Assembly (NCBI GenBank): GCA_947494695.1
Contig: CANLWB010000007.1
Location: forward strand, 292,292-356,291
Length of the DNA stretch: 64,000 nucleotides
Source of the DNA: an uncultured Flavobacteriaceae bacterium
GTDB taxonomy: Bacteria > Bacteroidota > Bacteroidia > Flavobacteriales > Flavobacteriaceae
Direction: 5' to 3'
The notes under the pieces were generated by a model. The model was not told the origin of the DNA. It saw nothing but the letters and a program-made list of their open reading frames with translations, and made no database searches. A program made the translations under genes and the position numbers. Below, one piece after another: positions 55,680 through 64,000 of this stretch; the first letter of the stretch is position 1; every line of letters begins with the position of its first letter.

Positions 55680-55715
55680 CCATAAGAAACGACAATCTCA
55701 CGATTGGTTTTATGG
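55680..55715 (+). other. Hairpin upstream of the candidate structured RNA
   Basis: CCATAA pairs with TTATGG as an outer stem and CAATC with GATTG (loop TCAC) as an inner stem. It lies between the rplS terminator and the next structured segment, and may belong to it or be an independent element. Confidence 0.35.
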
Positions 55716-55774
55716 TAACATGAATTTACGGTTCTTACAAAATAAGGTAACGTTCTTTATTTTTTAATTGTTTT

Positions 55775-56185
55775 TTGAGGTTTTGTAAAACCACGTGTAG
55801 GCGTGGATAGCAGCAAAATCATGATATTACAAAAAGTCCTAAATGTGTAAGCAGTTAGCAACTGGTGTAATTGAAAGCTTGAAAAGCAGCGTGAACGAAA
55901 GTAACTGTTGTAATGAGAGCAATGCGTGATACTAATTAGACGTGAAAACGAAAAATGAGAATCAAGGCATCAAGAAAAACAATTATGTGAAGCATATTTG
56001 GCAATAGGTCAATACATTTTGAAAATTCCAGGTATGTTTCGTTGAAATAGCAGCACTTGAATTGAAAAGATTTAGATATATGTCTAAATTGATTTAGTAG
56101 CAATACTAATTAGGTCACGTTATGCTATTTCAAAGAAAGCCATATCAAAGAAGATTTAATTCTTTCGTGATATGGCTTTTGTTAT
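55775..56185 (+). ncRNA. Candidate structured non-coding RNA of unknown family
   Basis: About 410 nt with no plausible ORF in any frame, but dense paired elements. These are CCACG/CGTGG (55791-55806), CAGTT/AACTG around AGC (55852-55864), and an 11-bp pair TTGAAATAGCA (56042-56052) with TGCTATTTCAA (56123-56133) that encloses ATTTAGA/TCTAAAT (56070-56089). It ends at a strong intrinsic terminator with a T tail, so a plus-strand transcript must end there, and no gene upstream accounts for it (rplS already has its own terminator). The phrase ATACTAATTAG occurs twice (near 55930 and 56103). It does not look like RNase P, tmRNA, SRP or 6S RNA. The 5' end is not defined; no clear TAnnTTTG is visible. 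Confidence 0.5.
56136..56185 (+). terminator. Strong intrinsic terminator ending the candidate ncRNA
   Basis: AAAGCCATATCA (56136-56147) and TGATATGGCTTT (56168-56179) form a 12-bp stem, extended by AAGAA/TTCTT inside, with a tail TTTTGTTATTT. It lies upstream of the icd promoter. Confidence 0.85.
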
Positions 56186-56315
56186 TTAGGTAACTTCCCC
56201 GGCTCTTTTTTATTAAATTCTTATTCACTCTAAACTTTTTTACTGTTCTGCTAAAACTATTCAATTTTAGTCGTTTTTCGTGGAATGTTTCCTCTTTTAT
56301 AATAATGCATTTTTG

Positions 56316-56323
56316 TATATTCG
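56316..56323 (+). promoter_or_regulatory. -7-like element for icd
   Basis: TATATTCG differs from TAnnTTTG at one position; the ATG is about 70 nt downstream at 56393. The same variant precedes the glycosyltransferase at 6582. Confidence 0.4.
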
Positions 56324-56380
56324 CAAGGCTAAAAACGAATCTACTTATTCACTGGTTTTTAGTTTTATTATTATTCATAA

Positions 56381-58603
<2,223 letters not shown>

Positions 58604-58624
58604 TTGTAACGACTAAACTATACT

Positions 58625-58656
58625 AAAAAAAGCTCCTTTTTCGGGAGCTTTTTTTA
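58625..58656 (+). terminator. Terminator after icd
   Basis: AAAAAAAGCTCC pairs with GGAGCTTTTTTT across a short loop. It begins 22 nt after the icd stop and 22 nt before the TonB-dependent receptor gene. Confidence 0.92.
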
Positions 58657-58677
58657 TTTTTATAAAAAAGCTATGAG

Positions 58678-61053
58678 ATGAACAAATCCCTTTTATGTCT
58701 TCTTACTGTATTCTGCGCCATTGTTTTTCAAGCACGTGCTCAAAAAAAATTCACATTAAGTGGAACTGTATTCGAAGAGAAAAGTAACGAAACTCTTATC
58801 GGTGTCAATATTATTTTTACTGAAATTGAAACAGGAACCACTACAAATGAATATGGGTTTTATTCTATTACCCTTCCAGAAGGAACCTATAATATTGTGC
58901 TTAGTTATTTAGGTTTTTCTTCAAAATATGAAACCATCACACTATCAGATAACATTTCCAAAAATTTTAATCTATCAGATGAATTGGAAAATCTAGACGA
59001 AATTGTTATCACAGAAAACATTGAAAAACTCAATATAAAAACACCCCAAATGAGTATTAATAAACTCGCGTCGGGTACCATTAAAGATATTCCCGTTGTA
59101 CTAGGAGAAACAGATATTATTAAAGCAATTACCCTTCTACCCGGTGTTACAAATGCCGGAGAAGGAGCATCCGGCTTTAATGTTCGCGGAGGCGCCGCAG
59201 ACCAGAATCTCATCCTTTTAGATGAAGCAACCATTTATAATTCCTCCCACTTATTTGGATTTTTCTCTGTTTTCAATCCAGATGCCATAAAAGATCTACG
59301 TCTTTATAAAGGAGGCATCCCTGCCAGATATGGTGGACGGGTTTCATCGGTTCTAGATATCTACCAAAAGGAAGGGAATAGTAACGAATTTCATATGAAT
59401 GGAGGTATCGGACTTGTCTCCAGCAGACTACTAGCAGAGGGTCCACTTAAAAAAGGAAAAGGTGCTTTCCTTTTAGGTGGTAGATCGAGTTACGCGCATT
59501 TGTTTCTACCTCTTTTTGATGTTGATAATATTGCTTACTTCTACGACTTAAACACTAAATTAAGCTATAAAATAAACGATCGTAACAACATCTATTTATC
59601 TGGATATTTTGGGAGAGATGTATTTAGAATTGAAGATACCTTCGAAAATACTTATGGAAATTCGGTATTAAACTTCAGATGGAACCATCTATTTTCAGAT
59701 AAATTGTTCTCTAACTTATCACTAATCTATTCCGATTATGACTATGAATTAAAACTCAATTTTGTTGAATTCGACTGGGTTTCCGGGATTTTGAATGTCA
59801 ATCTAAAATATGATTTTAAACATTACATTAGTGATAAAATCAAACTACAATACGGTTTAAATAGTATCTACTATAAATTTAATCCAGGAGATATTAATCC
59901 AACGGTTGAAACCTCTGGTATCAATCCATTCAAATTAATTGATAAATATGCCTTCGAAAATGCCTTGTACTTGGATGCACAACACAAGATATCAAATAAA
60001 TTGGCATTATCTTATGGTCTGCGCTTAAGTACATTTCACCGCTTGGGACAAGATGAACTCAACGTTTATGAAAATAATGAGGCTGTGCTATTCAATCAGA
60101 ACTTTCAAATTTACGAGAAAGCAACTCCTATCGGAACCGACAATTTTAAAAGAGGTGATGTTATTGCTAGTTTTTTCAACTTGGAACCCAGAGCATCATT
60201 GGCATATCAGCTCGCTCCCGAAAGCTCCGTAAAATTAAGTTATAATCGAATGAGCCAGTATTTACACCTGCTTTCAAACACCAATTCCCCTACTCCGCTA
60301 GATATTTGGACGCCCAGTGGGAAATATGTTAAACCGCAGCTACTCGATCAATATGCTATTGGATATTTTAAAAACTTTAATGATAACAAATATTCGCTTG
60401 AACTTGAAAGTTTTTATAAAAATGTAAAAAACAGAATTGATTATATTGATGGAGCCGACTTAATTGCTAATAATGCTATAGAACAGGTTATTTTAAATGG
60501 AAGGGCTAGAGCCTATGGTTTGGAAATGCTAGTTCGCAAGAACGAAGGCAAATTTAAGGGATGGGTCGCCTATACGCTTTCAAAATCTGAACAGCAAACA
60601 CCAGGTAGAACTCCTACCGAACTGGGTATCAATCATGGTAATTGGTATAGAACACCTTTTGATAAAACCCACGATATATCGTTTACCGGGAACTATGATC
60701 TAAATAAAAAATGGAGATTAAATGCTAATTTTTTGTTTCAAACAGGTCAACCGGCTACATTTCCCAATGGACAATATCAATTTAACGGACTAAATATTCC
60801 TAACTTTAATGGTAGAAATACAGATAGATTATCTGCATATCACAGGCTAGATATTTCATTTAATTACACCCCAAAACCTAATAAAGAAAAGACATGGAGA
60901 AGTCATTGGGTGTTTGGTATTTACAATATTTATAACCGCAGGAATGCCGCATCCATTTCCTTTGGCCAAAATACTTCAACTGGTAAGAACGAAGCCACTA
61001 GATTATCCATTTTTGGAGTCGTACCATCTGTATCATATAATTTCAAATTCTAA
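58678..61053 (+). CDS. TonB-dependent receptor with carboxypeptidase-like regulatory N-terminal domain
   Basis: A 791-residue outer-membrane transporter. A signal peptide ends near QARAQ. A CarboxypepD_reg-like domain follows at about 24-110 (FTLSGTVFEEKSNETLIGVNIIF). The plug domain contains LPGVTNAGEGASGFNVRGGAADQNLILLDE and GGIPARYGGRVSSVLDI. A long beta-barrel ends in VPSVSYNFKF. The ligand is unknown. It is followed 4 nt later by a DUF4249 lipoprotein gene, a standard pair in Bacteroidota. Confidence 0.92.
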   Translation: MNKSLLCLLTVFCAIVFQARAQKKFTLSGTVFEEKSNETLIGVNIIFTEIETGTTTNEYGFYSITLPEGTYNIVLSYLGFSSKYETITLSDNISKNFNLSDELENLDEIVITENIEKLNIKTPQMSINKLASGTIKDIPVVLGETDIIKAITLLPGVTNAGEGASGFNVRGGAADQNLILLDEATIYNSSHLFGFFSVFNPDAIKDLRLYKGGIPARYGGRVSSVLDIYQKEGNSNEFHMNGGIGLVSSRLLAEGPLKKGKGAFLLGGRSSYAHLFLPLFDVDNIAYFYDLNTKLSYKINDRNNIYLSGYFGRDVFRIEDTFENTYGNSVLNFRWNHLFSDKLFSNLSLIYSDYDYELKLNFVEFDWVSGILNVNLKYDFKHYISDKIKLQYGLNSIYYKFNPGDINPTVETSGINPFKLIDKYAFENALYLDAQHKISNKLALSYGLRLSTFHRLGQDELNVYENNEAVLFNQNFQIYEKATPIGTDNFKRGDVIASFFNLEPRASLAYQLAPESSVKLSYNRMSQYLHLLSNTNSPTPLDIWTPSGKYVKPQLLDQYAIGYFKNFNDNKYSLELESFYKNVKNRIDYIDGADLIANNAIEQVILNGRARAYGLEMLVRKNEGKFKGWVAYTLSKSEQQTPGRTPTELGINHGNWYRTPFDKTHDISFTGNYDLNKKWRLNANFLFQTGQPATFPNGQYQFNGLNIPNFNGRNTDRLSAYHRLDISFNYTPKPNKEKTWRSHWVFGIYNIYNRRNAASISFGQNTSTGKNEATRLSIFGVVPSVSYNFKF

Positions 61054-61057
61054 GACC

Positions 61058-61876
61058 ATGCATAAATTACAATATATATGTTTCGTTTGTTTAATAACAC
61101 TGGCTTCCTGCGAAGATGTTATTGATGTTAATTTAAACACCTCCGATCCTAAGTTGGTCATTGATGCTTCTCTTACCTGGCTTAAGGGTACTACAGGCCA
61201 AGATCAAATTATAAAACTTAGTCTTACCGCTCCCTTTTTTCAAGACAAAGTTCCTCCTGCAACCGGAGCTACAATTACCGTAACGGGTAGTGATAATACT
61301 ATTTTTAATTTCATTGAAACCAGTAATGCAGGGATTTACAGGACTAATAATTTCACTCCTGTTATTGGTAATACTTATAACTTAACCGTTATTTATAATA
61401 ATGAAACTTACACGGCTTCAGAAACTTTAACAGCCGTTTCTCCCATCGAATTTATTGAACAAAAGAATGATGGGGGATTCGCTGGAGATGAAACCGAAAT
61501 AAAGGCGTATTATACGGATCCAGAAAATGAAGCTAATTTTTATTTATTTGAATTCATTATAGCCTCAAAAAACATACAAAGCCTGGAAGTCTATGATGAT
61601 GAATTTACGGATGGTAATCAAATTTTTGGTTTTTATTCTGATGAAGACCTCGAAACAGGAGATCAATTAGTTGTAAGAAGCTCAGGAATTTCACAACGTA
61701 ATTTTGAATTCTTCAATATATTGCTTCAACAAACTGATGATGACCGAGGTGACCCTTTTGATGTACAACCGGCGGCAGTAAGGGGCAATTGTATAAATGA
61801 AACTAATCGCACTAATTATCCGTTAGGCTATTTTAGACTGTCGGAAACTTCGGAATTCACCTATATTATTGAATAA
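61058..61876 (+). CDS. DUF4249 family lipoprotein
   Basis: A 272-residue lipoprotein. The start at 61058 (MHKLQYICFVCLITLASC, Cys 18) follows the receptor stop by 4 nt; the frame is open further upstream but that part overlaps the receptor. The core ITVTGSDNTIFNFIETSNAGIYRTNNFTPVIGNTYNLTVIYNNETYTASETL is typical of DUF4249. Such proteins partner with the adjacent TonB receptor at the cell surface, probably as a ligand-capturing lid by analogy with SusD. The cargo is not identifiable. Confidence 0.85.
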   Translation: MHKLQYICFVCLITLASCEDVIDVNLNTSDPKLVIDASLTWLKGTTGQDQIIKLSLTAPFFQDKVPPATGATITVTGSDNTIFNFIETSNAGIYRTNNFTPVIGNTYNLTVIYNNETYTASETLTAVSPIEFIEQKNDGGFAGDETEIKAYYTDPENEANFYLFEFIIASKNIQSLEVYDDEFTDGNQIFGFYSDEDLETGDQLVVRSSGISQRNFEFFNILLQQTDDDRGDPFDVQPAAVRGNCINETNRTNYPLGYFRLSETSEFTYIIE

Positions 61877-61924
61877 TTTGTTTTCGTATAACGTTACATT
61901 GACTTATCTGAGCTAAAATTTATG

Positions 61925-61932
61925 TACTTTTG
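61925..61932 (+). promoter_or_regulatory. -7 promoter element, near-leaderless, for murQ
   Basis: TACTTTTG is an exact TAnnTTTG ending 4 nt before the ATG at 61937. A TTG at 61899-61901 could be the -33 box, at a rather long 23-nt spacing. Confidence 0.6.
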
Positions 61933-61936
61933 ATGC

Positions 61937-62755
61937 ATGAGTTTTACTAAAACAACCGAGCAGGATTCGAACTACAATCATCTTGAAAAGATGAGCATTA
62001 GTGAGTTATTAAACAGTATTAACAACGAAGACAAAACAGTTCCTTTGGCAGTTGAAAAAGCACTGCCTCAGATAGAACACCTGGTGCAACACATTGTAGA
62101 ACGATTAAAATTAGGCGGTCGTCTGTTTTATATAGGAGCCGGTACTAGTGGGCGTTTGGGAATTTTAGATGCCTCTGAATGTCCGCCAACCTTTGGTGTG
62201 CCTCATGACCTCGTTATTGGTTTAATTGCTGGCGGAGATACAGCCATTAGAAAAGCCGTTGAATTTGCTGAAGATTCTACCAATCTGGGATGGGAAGACC
62301 TTCAGGCTTATAGTATAAATTCGAATGACGTTGTGGTAGGCATTGCTGCATCGGGCACCACCCCATATGTTATAGCTGCTCTGGATGCCTGTAACAAAGA
62401 AAATATTCTTACTGGATGTATTACATGTAATTATAATAGTCCGTTGTCTCAGGTAGCGCAATTTCCTATTGAAGTTGTTGTTGGCCCAGAGTTTGTCACT
62501 GGAAGTTCCAGAATGAAAGCCGGAACTGCCCAGAAGTTAGTTCTCAACATGATCACAACAACTAGTATGATTCAACTGGGTCATGTAAAGGGTAACAAAA
62601 TGGTTGACATGCAGCTTAGTAATAACAAACTCGTCGACCGTGGAACAAGAATGATCATGAACGAACTCAATATATCAAAACAAGAAGCTCAAGAGCTACT
62701 AACACAATATGGCAGTGTGCGTTTGGCAATTAAAAATTATACCAATGGAAACTAA
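61937..62755 (+). CDS. murQ: N-acetylmuramic acid 6-phosphate etherase
   Basis: A 272-residue SIS-domain enzyme that cleaves the lactyl ether of MurNAc-6-phosphate in peptidoglycan recycling. The active-site and sugar-phosphate motifs are IGAGTSGRLGILDASECPPTFG and GIAASGTTPYVIAALD; the C-terminal MQLSNNKLVDRGTRMIMNEL is also characteristic. It is complete. No recycling partner such as an anhydro-MurNAc kinase is adjacent. The 3' end overlaps a small membrane protein gene by 11 bp. Confidence 0.94.
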   Translation: MSFTKTTEQDSNYNHLEKMSISELLNSINNEDKTVPLAVEKALPQIEHLVQHIVERLKLGGRLFYIGAGTSGRLGILDASECPPTFGVPHDLVIGLIAGGDTAIRKAVEFAEDSTNLGWEDLQAYSINSNDVVVGIAASGTTPYVIAALDACNKENILTGCITCNYNSPLSQVAQFPIEVVVGPEFVTGSSRMKAGTAQKLVLNMITTTSMIQLGHVKGNKMVDMQLSNNKLVDRGTRMIMNELNISKQEAQELLTQYGSVRLAIKNYTNGN

Positions 62756-62975
62756 AAAAACAAATCGGAAAGTTCTTATAAAAGGCCTTAAAACTATGGG
62801 ACTTTCCCTTGGCACTATATTTCTAGGCCCTGTACTCATTCATATTGCATTTAGTAATCAGGAAAAACCACTCTATATCCCCATATTAGTTTTAGCTATT
62901 ATTATATGTGGATTAGCCATGTATTTGGCTTTTAAAGGGATTAATACGATTATAGATAGCATATTTAAAAATTAA
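62745..62975 (+). CDS. Small membrane protein, DUF6095-like
   Basis: A 76-residue protein starting at 62745, inside the end of murQ. Two hydrophobic helices (about 18-36 and 43-64) are separated by a short loop, FSNQEKPLYIPIL. The layout matches DUF6095, a small family next to murQ in Flavobacteria. Function is unknown. The longer upstream frame lies within murQ and is not expected to be coding. Confidence 0.7.
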   Translation: METKKTNRKVLIKGLKTMGLSLGTIFLGPVLIHIAFSNQEKPLYIPILVLAIIICGLAMYLAFKGINTIIDSIFKN

Positions 62976-63082
62976 ACTACGGGTTTTATTAACGAATTTA
63001 CCCCAAGTCATCAAGTTCCATAGAACTTATAGAATACAGTAATTCAAAGTACAACATTTTACACTTTAGCTAGATACATAAA

Positions 63083-63577
63083 CTAATAAGTCACCTTTTT
63101 AGGTGTTGTCGGATTATATCCAAAATTATCGTCTTCCATTTTAATTCCAAGACTATCCAAAATATAATTAATAATGGCGTAATGATGAATAGTATGGCTA
63201 TTGGCTTGAGCCAATAATGCAGCTTGAGTATACACTATTTTAGTCTTTCCCATGCCTAAATCATCAATAACATTAACTGTTTCATTAAGATTATCCTCGA
63301 ATGCAGTTAACTTAGTCATTACGTTATCTAAATAGTCTTTGGCTGAAATACAACACGTTTCGATTTGCGTATCTCTTTTCCTGGCTGTTAGATCGACACA
63401 ACCTTCTTTTATGTTTAGAATACAATCATAAAAATCTAAAATATGTCTTAAATGAGATCCTATACTCGAATGATATGGAGACACAGAAGTGTTACTAAGC
63501 ATATCGTCATTTAAGCTATTTAATAGGTTTTGAGATTTTTGTAATGTATTGAGGGTTGATTTAATAATAATGTTCAT
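63083..63577 (-). CDS. DinB family protein
   Basis: A 164-residue four-helix protein. The metal-binding histidines are suggested by GSHLRHILDFYD near 41-52 and ANSHTIHHYAIINYIL near 125-140. DinB/YfiT proteins bind a divalent metal and some act as thiol-dependent transferases. It is probably cytoplasmic. It stands alone and is convergent with the DUF6095 gene. Confidence 0.8.
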   Translation of the reverse strand: MNIIIKSTLNTLQKSQNLLNSLNDDMLSNTSVSPYHSSIGSHLRHILDFYDCILNIKEGCVDLTARKRDTQIETCCISAKDYLDNVMTKLTAFEDNLNETVNVIDDLGMGKTKIVYTQAALLAQANSHTIHHYAIINYILDSLGIKMEDDNFGYNPTTPKKVTY

Positions 63578-64000
63578 GGAGACTAATTTAGCTAAATATT
63601 TTTAATTCTGTCTAATTTTTGATTTAGTCTTATAACCTTAAAATCCTTACATAGGTTTTTAAAACAACTCAACTAATTTTCGAGGATTAATATTATAGAA
63701 ATTAGCTCATGATTTTATACTCTTCCATGTTCGGACTTTGAGGCGCCACAATTTCTTTAATAGCACTTGCAAAGCGGTACTAACAATTCGTGTGCTCTTT
63801 ATAAATGAAAGTTAACTATTGGATTCCTGCCCTGGCAGGCATGACCATGTAAGTTAAGCCCGCTATAGGCTCATTCAATAAAGAATCGGGATTCAAAAAA
63901 GGCAACGACCTATTAATGAGTTTCCAAGAGTACGCAGTACGATTGGCTAAAACGAATTAATCACGCCCTGGCGTGACTCTTGAGATATCTATAAAACAAA
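63578..64000. repeat. Non-coding end of the window with two small palindromes
   Basis: No gene is visible. CCTGCC-CT-GGCAGG (63826-63839) inside GGATTCCTGCCCTGGCAGGC resembles small interspersed palindromes common in Bacteroidota genomes. TCACGCC-CT-GGCGTGA (63961-63976) shares its central CCCTGG. They could be two degenerate copies of one repeat family. Confidence 0.4.

Noticed and set aside
55775..56185. Known RNA (RNase P, tmRNA, SRP, 6S) or a complete group II intron
   Set aside because: Diagnostic core sequences of these RNAs are absent, no domain V-like hairpin is found and no reverse transcriptase is encoded. The region is kept as an unknown RNA candidate instead.
60914..61057. N-terminal extension of the DUF4249 protein
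   Set aside because: The open stretch lies in another frame of the TonB receptor gene; the lipoprotein signal begins at 61058.

Overview
The window is a 64 kb stretch of a low-GC genome from the Bacteroidota, almost certainly a member of the Flavobacteriaceae. The support is convergent. Many genes carry the Bacteroidota -7 promoter element TAnnTTTG. There is type IX secretion material (a PorD/DUF4835 gene and a secreted protein with a C-terminal sorting domain). The gene order bamD - rpoZ - coaBC - porD - recN, a BatA-type membrane protein, a TonB receptor paired with a DUF4249 lipoprotein, a monomeric isocitrate dehydrogenase and an RprX/RprY-like two-component system all fit. No rRNA, tRNA, CRISPR array or intact insertion sequence was seen.

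Layout. 0-12.4 kb: lolD, a lipoprotein, a TIGR02757 protein, an S10 serine carboxypeptidase broken by one in-frame stop codon, an M61 peptidase, a glycosyltransferase, and a plus-strand run from batA through a dihydroorotase-like protein that has lost its metal-binding histidines. 12.4-17.4 kb: an accessory-looking block of short minus-strand genes (Crp/Fnr regulator, VOC protein, NTF2-like protein, hypotheticals) mixed with damaged genes (a frameshifted ORF, the tail of an endonuclease/phosphatase-fold protein, half of a macro-domain gene). 17.4-30.1 kb: a long minus-strand housekeeping region with the two-component system, coaE, a YbbR-like gene, a glycosyltransferase, fabI, recN, porD, coaBC, rpoZ, bamD, dapA and a DUF6913 gene. 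30.1-41.9 kb: a 5'-nucleotidase split into two genes, membrane proteins around a DoxX gene, ligA, a GNAT/prmC pair, ribD, a HAD hydrolase, a decayed type IX-secreted metallopeptidase, and a YigZ/thioesterase convergent pair. 41.9-48.8 kb: dnaA with a phosphatase and a methyltransferase, then minus-strand transglycosylases, a GNAT gene and dapF. 49-64 kb: degQ/htrA, an NAD-linked GAPDH of the long Bacteroidota type, a signal-peptide/coiled-coil protein, a kinase-dimerisation-like protein, trmD, rplS with a leader, an ORF-free structured region, icd, a TonB receptor with its lipoprotein, murQ and a DinB protein.

How the genes fit together. Much of the window serves the envelope and core biosynthesis: lipoprotein release (LolD), outer-membrane assembly (BamD), type IX secretion (PorD), periplasmic proteolysis (DegQ, M61), peptidoglycan (MltG, MurQ, DapA, DapF, a lytic transglycosylase), CoA (CoaBC, CoaE), fatty acids (FabI), riboflavin (RibD) and replication/repair (DnaA, LigA, RecN).

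The most interesting signals not explained by known genes are four. (1) An approximately 400-nt ORF-free, hairpin-rich segment ending in a strong intrinsic terminator upstream of icd (about 55780-56185), a candidate unknown structured RNA. (2) A helically phased array of GTTAAA boxes upstream of degQ, with related boxes upstream of the sensor kinase gene, suggesting a shared OmpR-family regulon. (3) A 13-bp perfect inverted repeat enclosing 110 nt directly upstream of coaBC. (4) A set of promoters whose -7 element lies only 4-5 nt before the start codon, implying leaderless transcripts. All functional statements are from reading the sequence; no searches were run.
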